Source of the DNA: Solirubrobacter phytolaccae
GTDB lineage: Bacteria; Actinomycetota; Thermoleophilia; Solirubrobacterales; Solirubrobacteraceae
Reading direction: 5' to 3'
DNA: 64,000 bases
Assembly: GCF_027587195.1 (NCBI RefSeq)
Contig: NZ_JAPDDP010000002.1
Location: 142,244-206,243 of the forward strand
Notes under the pieces: model-generated
What the model was told of the DNA's origin: nothing
The model's input: the letters and a program-made list of their open reading frames with translations, nothing else
Database searches by the model: none
Part shown: positions 27,193-35,724 of the stretch, in pieces
How the letters are laid out: each line of letters opens with the position of its first letter
Position numbering within the stretch: position 1 is the first letter of the stretch
Translations under genes and position numbers: made by a program

Positions 27193-29238
27193 ATGTCCAC
27201 CGTCCGCGCAACCCTCCTGCTCTTTGCACTGTTTCTCGTCGCACCGTCGGCGGCGCAGGCGGCGGACATCTTCGCGATCGGCTCGCAGGCGCGCTTGACG
27301 CACGTTGGGCCCGACGGGACCACCACGGTGGGTGCCCGCAATCCTTCTGTTGCGTACAACTCCGCGAACGACGAGTACCTCGTCGTCTGGGTCGGGAACA
27401 CGGCGACGGGGGTCGAGGACGAGATCCTCGGTCAGATCCTCGACGGCAGCGGAACACCGAAGGGCGCGATCCAGAAGCTCAGCGACGTGCCCGACAGCGA
27501 GCCCGCTCCTGCTCAGCCGATCGCGGGCTACAGCCCGGTGGTCAACCAGTACGTGGTCGCGTACATCGCCACCCCCAAGGTCATCCCGGGCAGCCCGGAC
27601 AACAGCCCGCCCCTCCAGCGTGAGGTGATCGCCCAGTCGGTCACCGCCACGGGCGTCCGCTCGGGAAACCCGGCACGAATCTCTGACACCGACAGAAACA
27701 ACGCGGACGCCGATCAAGCCTCGGATCCGGCGATGGCCTATGACCCGGAGCACGACCAGTACCGGTTCCTCTGGCTCTCGGACGCCACAACCGAGGGTGA
27801 TTTCGAGGTCAGCACGCAGCGAGCGTCGTCGGGCCTGATCAACCCTGACGGGTTCGCGGAGTCCAAGGTCTCGACAACTGTGGCCGGCAGCGCCGACGCG
27901 CCGGCGATCGCGTACATGCCGGCACAGGACCGCTGGGCGGCCACATGGGAGGGCGCCGTGGCGGGCGGTACCGAGATCGTCGCAGCCATCCTGACCATCT
28001 CGGGCGGCGCCGTGGTCGCACCCGCGCAGATCTCCTCCGGTGGCGGGCTCGCCACCATGCCGGCCATCGCCGTCAACACTGCGCGCAACGAGGTCCTGAT
28101 TTCGTTCGTCCGCAACAACCTCGGGACGGACGGCGCCGAGGCCTTCGTTCAGCGCGTGTCCTCGACCGGGGCCCAGCTCCCGAACGCAACGGATCAGCGC
28201 ATCTCGTCCATGGGCCCGGAGAACAACGTGGCCTACGACGTCTCCACCTCGAGCCCGACGACCGCGAGCTATCACCCAGCGCTCGACCGTTATCTCGTCA
28301 CGTGGGCGTCCGAGAACGACCTGCCAGGCATGGTGGACGGTGAGATCGAGCGCTACGGGCAGGCGATCGATGGCGCCGGCACGGAGGTCGAGACCCAGGA
28401 CTTCCGGCTCACGGTGTCCGGCAACGATGGCACGACCACATCGGTCCCGACCGGCGGCGCGACGACCGCGATCCCAGGCAAGCGCGCGTGGTTGCACGTG
28501 TGGAGCGCGGATGACAACCGTCCGCCCCTCGCCGATGGGGAGTTCGAGCTCTACGGGCGCTTCGTCGGCGACGACGGGGACCTCGACGGGCACGTCGTGC
28601 CCGCCGACTGCAACGACGGCAACGCCGCGATCCATCCCGGCGTGGCGGACATGCTCGACAACGGGGTGGACGAGGACTGCTCGGGCGCGGATGCGCAGAG
28701 TCCGCCGCCCGTCGTGGTGCCCGCCGGGGTCGATGGGGACGGTGACGGGTTCTTCGCGGGGCAGGACTGCAACGACGCGAGCCGCGCGATCCGGCCGGGT
28801 GCGGTCGAGGTCAAGGGCAACCGGGTGGACGAGAACTGCGACGGGGTCGTCGAGCCGTTCCCCACGTTGACCGCGGGCGTCGTGCACAACTGGGGGTTCA
28901 AGCGCAACGGCTCGGCGTTCACGCTGCGGGTGCTGCAGGTGACGCAGCAGTTCCCGAAGGGGTGGAAGGCCGAGATCAAGTGCTCGGGCAAGAAGTGCCC
29001 GTTCAAGGCCAAGACGCTCAAGGCCGCGAAGGTCAAACGCAACGCGTCGAGCGTGATCGGGTCGCTGTCGAGCAAGCAGCGGAAGTTCCGAGCCGGACAA
29101 ACCGTGGAGGTCTGGGTCAGCGCGCCCGGGTTCAACACGAAGGTGGCCCGGATTCCGCTCAAGAAGGGCAAGCAACCCGTGATCCAGGCGCTCTGCGTCG
29201 TGCCTGGGCAGACCAAACCGCAGAAGTCCTGCACCTGA
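27193..29238 (+). CDS. Secreted repeat protein with two MopE-like repeats and the four-Cys C-terminal module
   Basis: 681 residues with a signal peptide to AQAAD (~24). Residues ~25-455 are a repeated beta-structure with periodic D-E-Y-L-V-V-W/D-R-Y-L-V-T-W motifs, suggesting a propeller. MopE-type repeats follow at ~468-500 (VPADCND, NGVDEDC) and ~515-550 (DGDGDGFFAGQDCND, RVDENCDG). The C-terminal module (~555-681) has CSGKKCPF, GQTVEVWVSAP and two final Cys. The last 174 residues align without gaps to the next paralogue (about three quarters identical by eye). Probably extracellular, metal-binding; no enzyme motif. Confidence 0.82.
   Translation: MSTVRATLLLFALFLVAPSAAQAADIFAIGSQARLTHVGPDGTTTVGARNPSVAYNSANDEYLVVWVGNTATGVEDEILGQILDGSGTPKGAIQKLSDVPDSEPAPAQPIAGYSPVVNQYVVAYIATPKVIPGSPDNSPPLQREVIAQSVTATGVRSGNPARISDTDRNNADADQASDPAMAYDPEHDQYRFLWLSDATTEGDFEVSTQRASSGLINPDGFAESKVSTTVAGSADAPAIAYMPAQDRWAATWEGAVAGGTEIVAAILTISGGAVVAPAQISSGGGLATMPAIAVNTARNEVLISFVRNNLGTDGAEAFVQRVSSTGAQLPNATDQRISSMGPENNVAYDVSTSSPTTASYHPALDRYLVTWASENDLPGMVDGEIERYGQAIDGAGTEVETQDFRLTVSGNDGTTTSVPTGGATTAIPGKRAWLHVWSADDNRPPLADGEFELYGRFVGDDGDLDGHVVPADCNDGNAAIHPGVADMLDNGVDEDCSGADAQSPPPVVVPAGVDGDGDGFFAGQDCNDASRAIRPGAVEVKGNRVDENCDGVVEPFPTLTAGVVHNWGFKRNGSAFTLRVLQVTQQFPKGWKAEIKCSGKKCPFKAKTLKAAKVKRNASSVIGSLSSKQRKFRAGQTVEVWVSAPGFNTKVARIPLKKGKQPVIQALCVVPGQTKPQKSCT
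28714..29238 (+). repeat. 525-bp paralogous 3' segment, copy 1
   Basis: It encodes the second MopE repeat plus the four-Cys module. It matches 31002-31526 over exactly 525 bp with no gap in protein alignment, indicating duplication or gene conversion between the tandem paralogues. Confidence 0.8.
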
Positions 29239-29298
29239 TCGCGGCCCGTCGCGGGCTCGAACGATGGTCCAGACGCCCTGCAACCTGACCGTCTTGGG

Positions 29299-29328
29299 TT
29301 GACGGTTTCGAACTTGCCGGGTTAGCTT
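29299..29328 (+). promoter_or_regulatory. Promoter TTGACG-N18-TAGCTT
   Basis: TTGACG (29299-29304) and TAGCTT (29323-29328) are 18 nt apart, the same spacing as the promoter of the preceding paralogue. The predicted start lies near 29335, about 38 nt before the chosen ATG 29373, so this transcript would keep a leader and its GGGAGG ribosome-binding site. Confidence 0.5.
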
Positions 29329-29372
29329 CGGCCGTCCCAGGGATGCAGAACGGAAGGGTCAGGGAGGCGCCG

Positions 29373-31526
29373 ATGCGGGGCTTGAGTTGGACGCGACGCG
29401 CATGTATCGCGGTGATGGTCGCTGCGCTGTGCACGCTCGCGGGAGCGAGCACGGCCTCGGCGGTCGTGCCGGGCGGGATCTACGCGACGGGGTGCCTGAG
29501 CAACGCCGTGGCCGCGGGCTGCACGAACATCGGCTCGCCGTTCGCGGGCGCCCCGACCGACATCGCCGTCTCCCCCGACGGTGCGAACGTCTATGTGACG
29601 ACGTCGGGCAACGCGCTGCTCGTCTTCGCGCGTGACCCCGCGAGCGGGCAGCTCGCGCTCGCCCAGTGCCTGCGCACGGGCGTGCTCGCCGGCTGCACGG
29701 CGATGCCGGTGACGCTCCCGCTGTCCAGCCCCACGTCGATCGCGATCACGCCGGACGGCGGCAGCGTCTACGTCGCCAACGCCGGGACGAGTGCGATCCA
29801 CGAGTTCGATCGCGGTGCCGGCGGCGGTCTGTCGTTCAAGCCGGGCTCGCCGTGCATCGCGAACGGCGGCGGTCCGCCCCCGTTGAACGCGTGCATCGAC
29901 GCGCGAGCGATGTCGGTGCCGCAGGACCTGGCCATCGAGGGCAGCACGCTCTACGTCGCCTCCTCCGGCGCCGTCGGTGGCGTGAGCGCGCTCGTGATCG
30001 GCCCCGGTGGCGCGCTGGGACAGTCCAACTCGGGCGCCGAGTGCGTGCAGCAGGCCAACAACGACAACTGCCTGACGTCCCCGGGCCTCGGGGGCGCGAA
30101 CTCGATCGTCGCACGCGGCGACCGGGTCTACGCGTCCTCCACCTCGCGCATCGTGACGATCAAGCGAGACACGGGCAGCGGCCTGCTGCAGGTCGCCGCC
30201 GGGCCGAACGCGTGCTTCGGCGCGGCGCTCGCCGGCTGCCTGACCTACCCCGAGGTCACCGCCGGCGTGGCAGACCTCGCCGCGGCCGCCGACGGTCCGA
30301 TCTACGCGACGATCGCCGCCAGCGACACCCAGGCGGGCCGCGTCCTCACCCTCGACCCGGTGGCGGAAGGCCTCGGCAGACGCGGCGGCGCCGCGGGCTG
30401 CGTCACCAACGGCGCGGTCGCCGGCTGTGCGACGGGCCGTTCGCTCGCGACCACGGTCGCCAGCCATCTCATCGCCACACCCGACGGGCAGGACGTCTAC
30501 GCCACGGGCACCGGCGTCGTCGAGCTCGACCGTACCGGCAACCTCACGCCGCGCAACGACGCGCGCGGCTGCGTGCAGACGACCGCCGTGATCAACGCGT
30601 GCAACGCGTTCGCGTCGCTGGGCACGCCGACCGATCTGGCAGTGGCGCCCGACGGCCGGCACCTCTACGCGATCTCGAGCGCCGGACGGCTCGTCACGCT
30701 CCGTCGTGACTCCAGCGGCCCGCTCTGCAATCACGTCGCGACCACCGTGGGCCACGGCTCGGTGTCGGCGCTGTCGATCCCGTGCTACGACCCGGACGGC
30801 GACCCGCTGACCTTCAGCACGATCAACCCGCCCACGCTGGGCACGCTCGGGGCGTTCGACCACGGCGCGGCCAGCGTGATCTACGCGGCGCCGCAGGGCC
30901 AGAACGGGTCGACCACGATCCTGTTCCGTGCGAGCTACACGAGCTTCGGCACGTTCGAGGGCGACGGGTCGGTCCAGGTGCACGTCACCGGCGCGCCGAA
31001 CGTGGTGCCGGCCGGGCTCGACGCGGACGGCGACGGGTTCATGGCCGGGCAGGACTGCAACGACGGCAACCGCAACATCCGGCCGGGCGCGACCGAGATC
31101 AAGGGCAACAACATCGACGAGAACTGCGACGGGGTGGCCGAGCCGTTCCCGACGCTCACGTCGGGTGTGCTGCACAACTGGTCCTACACCAAGCGCGGCA
31201 GCACGTTCACGCTCAAGACCCTGAAGGTGACCCAGCAGTTCCCGAAGGGCTGGAAGGTCACGATCAAGTGCTCCGGCAAGAAGTGCCCGTTCCGGTCGAA
31301 GACGCTCAAGGCCGGCAAGATCAGCAAGCAGGCGTCGAGCGTGATCTCATCGCTCACGAAGAAGCAGCGCAAGTTCCGGGTCGGCCAGACGGTCGAGATC
31401 TGGGTCAGCGCGCCGAGCTTCAACACGAAGGTCGCGCGGATCACGTTGAAGAAGGGCAAGCAGCCGGCGATCGTGCCGTACTGCGTGCTGCCGGGCTCGA
31501 CGAAGGTGCAGAAGACCTGCACGTGA
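29373..31526 (+). CDS. Secreted beta-propeller protein with a MopE-like repeat and the four-Cys C-terminal module
   Basis: 717 residues from ATG 29373, which has GGGAGG about 6 nt upstream. Signal peptide to ASAVV (~31). Residues ~32-450 form a YVTN/lactonase-like propeller: blades contain PTDIAVSPDGANVYVT, PTSIAITPDGGSVYVAN and PTDLAVAPDGRHLY, interleaved with repeated G-C-x-x-x-G-A-x-A-G-C units. A cadherin/Ig-like domain (~460-540, DPDGDPLTFS) follows, then one MopE repeat (ADGDGFMAGQDCND) and the C-terminal module with CSGKKCPF. It is the closest paralogue of the upstream gene and is likely surface-exposed. Confidence 0.83.
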   Translation: MRGLSWTRRACIAVMVAALCTLAGASTASAVVPGGIYATGCLSNAVAAGCTNIGSPFAGAPTDIAVSPDGANVYVTTSGNALLVFARDPASGQLALAQCLRTGVLAGCTAMPVTLPLSSPTSIAITPDGGSVYVANAGTSAIHEFDRGAGGGLSFKPGSPCIANGGGPPPLNACIDARAMSVPQDLAIEGSTLYVASSGAVGGVSALVIGPGGALGQSNSGAECVQQANNDNCLTSPGLGGANSIVARGDRVYASSTSRIVTIKRDTGSGLLQVAAGPNACFGAALAGCLTYPEVTAGVADLAAAADGPIYATIAASDTQAGRVLTLDPVAEGLGRRGGAAGCVTNGAVAGCATGRSLATTVASHLIATPDGQDVYATGTGVVELDRTGNLTPRNDARGCVQTTAVINACNAFASLGTPTDLAVAPDGRHLYAISSAGRLVTLRRDSSGPLCNHVATTVGHGSVSALSIPCYDPDGDPLTFSTINPPTLGTLGAFDHGAASVIYAAPQGQNGSTTILFRASYTSFGTFEGDGSVQVHVTGAPNVVPAGLDADGDGFMAGQDCNDGNRNIRPGATEIKGNNIDENCDGVAEPFPTLTSGVLHNWSYTKRGSTFTLKTLKVTQQFPKGWKVTIKCSGKKCPFRSKTLKAGKISKQASSVISSLTKKQRKFRVGQTVEIWVSAPSFNTKVARITLKKGKQPAIVPYCVLPGSTKVQKTCT
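31002..31526 (+). repeat. 525-bp paralogous 3' segment, copy 2
   Basis: Partner of 28714-29238; it encodes a MopE repeat and the four-Cys module. Differences are spread along the segment and are mostly conservative, so this is an older duplication, not a recent copy. Confidence 0.8.
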
Positions 31527-31533
31527 GCCGGTT

Positions 31534-31572
31534 CTGAGAGCGGCCCCGAGCCTACCGGGGTCGACTTCTCAG
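31534..31572. terminator. Two-part hairpin after the propeller gene
   Basis: The outer stem is CTGAGA (31534-31539) with TCTCAG (31567-31572). The inner stem is CGGCCCCG (31541-31548) with CGGGGTCG (31556-31563), one G-U pair and a 7-nt loop. It begins 7 nt after the stop. There is no T-tract, so it may be a weak terminator or an RNA-stabilising structure. Confidence 0.5.
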
Positions 31573-31599
31573 CGAATGCTGTTACCTTCGCGGCCGTCA

Positions 31600-32478
31600 A
31601 TGGTGTCAGTCGTCGTCTGTCTCGCCCTGGGGCTCGGGTTGGTCGCCGCCGCAGGACTGAAAGCGGCGGGTGGTGCGTCCGCGCGTGCGGCGCTCACCAC
31701 CTACGGCGTCCGTGAGCCCCGGCTCGCGACGGCCGTCTGGGGCGGCCTGATCGGCGTCGAGCTCGTGCTCGGCGTGCTCGTCGGCGCCGGGCTGGAATGG
31801 GCTTTGCGCGCCGCCGCGATCTTCCTCGCCGCGCTCACCGCCGCGCAGATCGCCGCGCTGGCCGCGGGCCGGGGCGGCGCGCCGTGTGCCTGCTACGGCG
31901 CGAAGGGCACGCTGTCCACGCGCTCGGCGGGCCGGACGGCCCTGTTCGCCGCGGCCCTCGCGCTCGCGCCGCTGCTGCCGAGGACGGACCCGAGCACCGA
32001 GACGTGGCTCGGCATCGGCCTCGGCGCGGCGCTGCTCGGCCTGGTGGCGCTCGCCGTCGTCGTACTCGCGCTCGCCCGTGAAGTCGGCATGCTGCGGCTG
32101 TCGGTCGCGCCCCAGGGCGCGCTCGAGGTCGACCACGAAGGCCCGGAGATCGGCGCGTTCATCGCGCTGGCGCACGACTTCGCGCTCGAACCCGGCACGC
32201 TCGGCGTCGCCGTCTTCACCTCGGAGGGCTGCGGCGTGTGCCGCGCGCTGAAGCCGACGATCGACAGCTTCGGCCGCCACCCCGCGGTCGAGCTGCGCAG
32301 CTTCGACGAGGTCCTCGACAAGAACGCCTGGGCGGCGGCCGACGTCCCCGGCAGCCCGTTCGCGGTCGCGCTCGACACGGACGGGACCGTGCTCGCCAAG
32401 GGCACGTTCAACACCGGGGCGCAGCTGGAGACCGTGCTCGCCGCGGCGGAGCGACGGCGCGGGGCGGTGCGCGCGTGA
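31600..32478 (+). CDS. MauE-like membrane domain fused to a thioredoxin-like domain
   Basis: 292 residues. The N-terminal half (~1-165) has four to five membrane helices and the MauE/DoxX hallmark GGAPCACYG, comparable to the PC-x-C-F/Y-G motif of MauE. The C-terminal half (~185-285) is thioredoxin-like with a redox pair C-G-V-C (EGCGVCRALKPTI) and a cis-Pro-type VPGSPFAVAL. MauE and MauD together mature the disulfide-rich methylamine dehydrogenase light chain; here the two functions are fused. The stop overlaps the next start by 4 nt, so it likely oxidises or isomerises that cysteine-rich protein. ATG 31576 is an alternative start but lies next to the hairpin. Confidence 0.83.
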   Translation: MVSVVVCLALGLGLVAAAGLKAAGGASARAALTTYGVREPRLATAVWGGLIGVELVLGVLVGAGLEWALRAAAIFLAALTAAQIAALAAGRGGAPCACYGAKGTLSTRSAGRTALFAAALALAPLLPRTDPSTETWLGIGLGAALLGLVALAVVVLALAREVGMLRLSVAPQGALEVDHEGPEIGAFIALAHDFALEPGTLGVAVFTSEGCGVCRALKPTIDSFGRHPAVELRSFDEVLDKNAWAAADVPGSPFAVALDTDGTVLAKGTFNTGAQLETVLAAAERRRGAVRA

Positions 32479-33044
32479 ACGGCGGCCGGTTCGCGGACGA
32501 CGTCGCCGCCTCCAGCTCCCGCCGTGGCTTCTTGGCCCGCGTCGGCGCCGCCGCGATGGGGGTCGCCGGCGTCAAGACGGTCGGCAGCCTCGTCGCCCCC
32601 GGGGAGGCCGAGGCGTACCACTTCTGCGGGCACATCTACACGACGGACTCCTGCCCGCACCCGACCGGCCTGCCGCGGATCGACAGCAAAGGCTTCCCGA
32701 TCCGCGCGAAGAACGGCCGGCCCGTCGACGACCTCGGCCGCTACGTCGACGCCACCGGCCTGCCCCTCGACGACGACGGCGCGCCGCTGACGGACGCCGA
32801 CGGCGCCCGCCTGCCCGCCGCGACGCGCACCGCGGTCTGCACGGCCACCGCCGACGTATACGGCTTCAAGCCCTACGTCGACGGTGCCTGGTACCGCTGC
32901 TGCGGCGGCAAGGTCCGCAAGCTCGTCGACTGCTGCGGCGCGGTCCGCAACCGCATCAACGGCGACAAAGCGCTCACGGGCTACTGCTACAAGGGCCGCA
33001 AGGTCTTCTGCGTCATGTACTACGACACCAAGGTCAAGTGCTGA
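32475..33044 (+). CDS. Tat-exported cysteine-rich protein, MADH light-chain-like
   Basis: 189 residues from GTG 32475. A twin-arginine signal is visible (SSSRRGFLARVGAAAMGVAG, ~14-33). The mature part has ten cysteines (FCG, DSC, AVC, RCC, DCC, GYC, VFC, VKC), consistent with five disulfides. The WYRCCGGKVRKLVDCCG segment resembles the light chain of methylamine dehydrogenase. Only one Trp is present, so the TTQ cofactor, which needs two, cannot form and amine oxidation by that route is excluded. Function unknown. The final codons overlap the attachment core of the mobile element and the end of the integrase gene. Confidence 0.75.
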   Translation: MNGGRFADDVAASSSRRGFLARVGAAAMGVAGVKTVGSLVAPGEAEAYHFCGHIYTTDSCPHPTGLPRIDSKGFPIRAKNGRPVDDLGRYVDATGLPLDDDGAPLTDADGARLPAATRTAVCTATADVYGFKPYVDGAWYRCCGGKVRKLVDCCGAVRNRINGDKALTGYCYKGRKVFCVMYYDTKVKC

Positions 33045-34708
33045 TTGTCGGGCTGCCGCTGAAGCGGCCCGAACGCGAGCGCGACGCGGCGTAGGAACGC
33101 GTCCGCTTCCCCCGCCTCCAGCGGGTCCGCGATCATGTCCAGCCGCACGGCGGGGACGACGAGGAGGTCACCTTCGAGCCCAGCCGCGAGGCCCGGCGCG
33201 AATCCACGAGGCTGCTCCGCGCGCTCGATCTGGTCCTCGTAGAGCTGCTCGGGGACGACGTGCACCTTCTCGAAGACCGCGGCCATCGCCGCTCGGAGCG
33301 CCTGGACGTCATCGCCGGCCGACCCGATCTGACCCGCGATGGCCGCGCGGAGTTCGGCGAGCCTGCGCAGCCCCTCGTGCTCGGCGTCGAGCCCGCCCAG
33401 CATCGCGGCGACCTCATCGGCGCGGGCGTGGAGCCGGTCGCGCTCGGCGTCGGCGGCCGAGAGCTCGTCGCGGAACTTGGCCGTCAGCCTCCCGTAGTCG
33501 GCGGCGTCGAGAGCGCCGCTGGCGTAGTCGCGGTCGAACCGATCGAGCGCGGACGCGGCGTCCGCCGCCTCACGGGCGGCGCGGGCGGCCTGTTCGCGCG
33601 CCGTGCCTTCGCGGCCCGCGAGCTGCTCAGCCAGCCGCTCGCGCGTTCCGTCGACGTCGAGTGCCCACCGCTCGAAGAGGCGCAGGGCGGGTACCTCGAC
33701 TTCGGCGCGCCTGAGGATGGGCATCTGGCAGCCCTTCTTCCCGACCTGCTTGGCGGTCTTGCACTGGTAGGTCTCGCGACCGTTGCGTTCCGTGCGCGGC
33801 AGGAACGCCTGGCCACAGATGTCGCAGACCAGCATCCCGCGCACGAAGACGTGCCGGGCCGGAAGTCGCCCTCCACCCTTCGGAGTCCACTTGCGCGAGT
33901 TCTCGGCAATCCGCTGCGCAGCCTCCCAGATGGCCTCCTCGACGATCGCCGGATGCTCGCCGCGGACCCAGTCATCTCCGCGCCGGAAGTACCCGAGCAC
34001 GCTCCGGCCGGTGATGACCTTCCGGATCAGCGCGACGGTCCACATCGAGCCGCGCCGCGGGCGAACGCCGTCGAGCGTCAGCGCCGCGAGCACCGCGTTG
34101 TACGCCGACGTCTGCAGGTAGATGTCGAACATCCGACGCGCCACGGGCGCCTCCACCGGGTCGGGTTCCCAGTGGCCGTCATCCCGCTTGCGGAAGCCGT
34201 AGGCGGGCACGCCCCACGGGCCTTTCGTCGGGTCGCGGTGACGGATGCCCCGCCGCACGTTCGCGGACAGGTCGTCGGCGTACTTGCTCGCCTGCTTGCT
34301 CGCGAACCCGATCAGCATCTCGTTGGTGATGAACTCGTCGTCCTCGACGGTGCGGAGTGTGACGCCGACCGCGCGCAGGTCGTAGAACAGCTTTCCGAGC
34401 GCGCGGGCCTCTCCAGGCTTGCCGCTGCCGCGGGCGAAGCGAGAGCTGATCGACGCCCAGAGCTCGGCTCGTCCGTGCCGTGCGGCGGCGCTCTCGGCCG
34501 CCTCGATGGCACGCCGCAGGTCTGGCCCCCGGTCGCCCTTGGACCCCGACGCGTGATCGATGAAAGGCCCCGCGCACTCGAAGCGCTCCTGGTCGCTCTC
34601 AAGGCGTGCGCGAACGTCTTTCACCTGGTCACCGGTGCTGTCCTTGCCGGGCTCCTCCGCCTTGGAGCGCGCCGCATAGATCACGACGGGGATGGTGGGC
34701 GCGCTCAT
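33020..34708 (-). CDS. Large serine recombinase / integrase
   Basis: 562 residues. The N-terminal resolvase domain (~1-150) begins VVIYAARSKAEEPGKDSTGDQ, with the likely nucleophile Ser15 in AARSK and the Q/R helix. The recombinase domain (~165-260) has GPWGVPAYGFRKR. A zinc-ribbon segment (~290-325) has CDICGQAF and the pair YQCKTAK...KKGC, and a long coiled coil (~370-460) follows, as in phiC31-type integrases. It would catalyse attP x attB recombination. Its 3' end overlaps the attL core and the last 25 nt of the Cys-rich host gene, so the integrase stop codon lies just outside the core. Confidence 0.93.
   Translation of the reverse strand: MSAPTIPVVIYAARSKAEEPGKDSTGDQVKDVRARLESDQERFECAGPFIDHASGSKGDRGPDLRRAIEAAESAAARHGRAELWASISSRFARGSGKPGEARALGKLFYDLRAVGVTLRTVEDDEFITNEMLIGFASKQASKYADDLSANVRRGIRHRDPTKGPWGVPAYGFRKRDDGHWEPDPVEAPVARRMFDIYLQTSAYNAVLAALTLDGVRPRRGSMWTVALIRKVITGRSVLGYFRRGDDWVRGEHPAIVEEAIWEAAQRIAENSRKWTPKGGGRLPARHVFVRGMLVCDICGQAFLPRTERNGRETYQCKTAKQVGKKGCQMPILRRAEVEVPALRLFERWALDVDGTRERLAEQLAGREGTAREQAARAAREAADAASALDRFDRDYASGALDAADYGRLTAKFRDELSAADAERDRLHARADEVAAMLGGLDAEHEGLRRLAELRAAIAGQIGSAGDDVQALRAAMAAVFEKVHVVPEQLYEDQIERAEQPRGFAPGLAAGLEGDLLVVPAVRLDMIADPLEAGEADAFLRRVALAFGPLQRQPDNQHLTLVS
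33022..33037 (+). repeat. Attachment core, left copy
   Basis: ACGACACCAAGGTCAA lies in the last codons of the Tat-exported Cys-rich gene and recurs exactly at 42524-42539. The downstream bases also match with one indel and one substitution (GTGCTGATTG here, ATGTGATTG at the right). It lies at the 3' end of the integrase gene. Confidence 0.85.
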
Positions 34709-34931
34709 AGCTCCCGTTCCCCGACGGGCGAAACGGCGGTACGATTCGTGGTGAGCATCGAGCCTCCTTACAGGCTTTCTCGGTGTTCCGGCCCGGGGAC
34801 GTGTGACGACGTCACTCGGGCCTTTCTACGCCTATAGGCTGTCGTGGCCGGTAGCCATTCGGCAACGCTGCTGGCGGATCGCGCCTAAACGGTCGGTCGC
34901 CCAGCGCGCACCGTGGCTAGTCCTCACGCCG
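34709..34931. other. Integrase upstream region, no gene seen
   Basis: 223 bp between the integrase start and the next minus-strand gene. I see no convincing ORF. It presumably holds the integrase promoter; no clear -10/-35 pair or strong palindrome was found. Confidence 0.3.
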
Positions 34932-35141
34932 CTACGTGAGGATGGACCAGCCGCCCATGGCCTCGTCGGCGCGGCGAGCGCCATCGAGCTCGCGCAGGGC
35001 GTCAGCGACTTCGCCGGGGCGCAGCTCGCCGCCGAGGCCTTCGGAGATCTCCTCGGGCTGCCAGTTGCGCCCGCCGTTCGCCGCGAGGAAGTCGTAGACC
35101 GTCCGCGCGTCGTCGCTGAGGTTGTCCAGTGGTTCTTGCAC
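34932..35141 (-). CDS. Small winged-helix-like protein of the mobile element
   Basis: 69 residues, helical, with DDARTVYDFLAANGGRNWQP followed by ISEGLGGELRPGEVADALRELDGA, the helix-turn-helix pattern of a small winged-helix DNA-binding protein. It lies directly upstream of the integrase on the same strand, so it may be an excisionase or recombination-directionality factor, or a regulator. Third-position GC is high, consistent with a real gene. Confidence 0.55.
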   Translation of the reverse strand: MQEPLDNLSDDARTVYDFLAANGGRNWQPEEISEGLGGELRPGEVADALRELDGARRADEAMGGWSILT

Positions 35142-35248
35142 AGTCAGGGACCGTACAGCGCGGGGCGGGCGCTAGGCAAGACTGCCGCGAGCCGATGCCC
35201 GGCCTTCGTCGGAGGACTCTGCGGCCGCATGGGCCGGGAACGCGGCGC

Positions 35249-35659
35249 TCAGCGCTTGGCGAGCTGGAGCGACCAGGCGGCGAGGATCGCGGCGGCGAAG
35301 CGGCCCTGGGTCCAGGCGCGCGACGCGGTGTCCTGGGGGATCTGCGAGACGAGCGGGCGCAGCGGCGCGACGGCCGAGCGGCCGCCCTCGCCCTTGGCCA
35401 CGTCCAGCAGCGCCTTCGGGCTGGAGAAGCCCGCCAGCTTGGCGATCGTCTTCGGAGTGGGCTCCTCGCCCTGATCCTTGAGCAGCGTCGTGACGAGGTC
35501 GCGGACGAGCACGTGCTGCGCCGGTCCCTCGCCGTGCGACTTGCCGCGGATCTCCTTCGACAGCTTGACGGCGGCGCGGACGTCGTCGCTGTACTTGGTG
35601 GCCGCGTGCTTCGGCTTGGCGGCGCGCTTCTTGGCGGGGGCGGCGGTGGGTTCGCTCAT
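35249..35659 (-). CDS. Mobile-element protein of unknown function
   Basis: 136 residues from ATG 35659. The N-terminus is Lys/Ala-rich and basic (MSEPTAAPAKKRAAKPKHAA). The rest is helical with EEPTPKTIAKLAGFSSPKAL, which reads like a helix-turn-helix. Possibly a nucleic-acid-binding accessory protein. No named family recognised. Confidence 0.5.
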   Translation of the reverse strand: MSEPTAAPAKKRAAKPKHAATKYSDDVRAAVKLSKEIRGKSHGEGPAQHVLVRDLVTTLLKDQGEEPTPKTIAKLAGFSSPKALLDVAKGEGGRSAVAPLRPLVSQIPQDTASRAWTQGRFAAAILAAWSLQLAKR

Positions 35660-35724
35660 GCCGCTGAAGCTGTCGTGTCGGGCTCCGACTGCCAAGGCCG
35701 TCAGGTCGTGGCGACTACCGCGGG

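Noticed and set aside
32475..33044. A working methylamine dehydrogenase light chain
   Set aside because: Only one Trp is present and there are no heavy chain, amicyanin or MauG genes, so TTQ-dependent activity is not possible.
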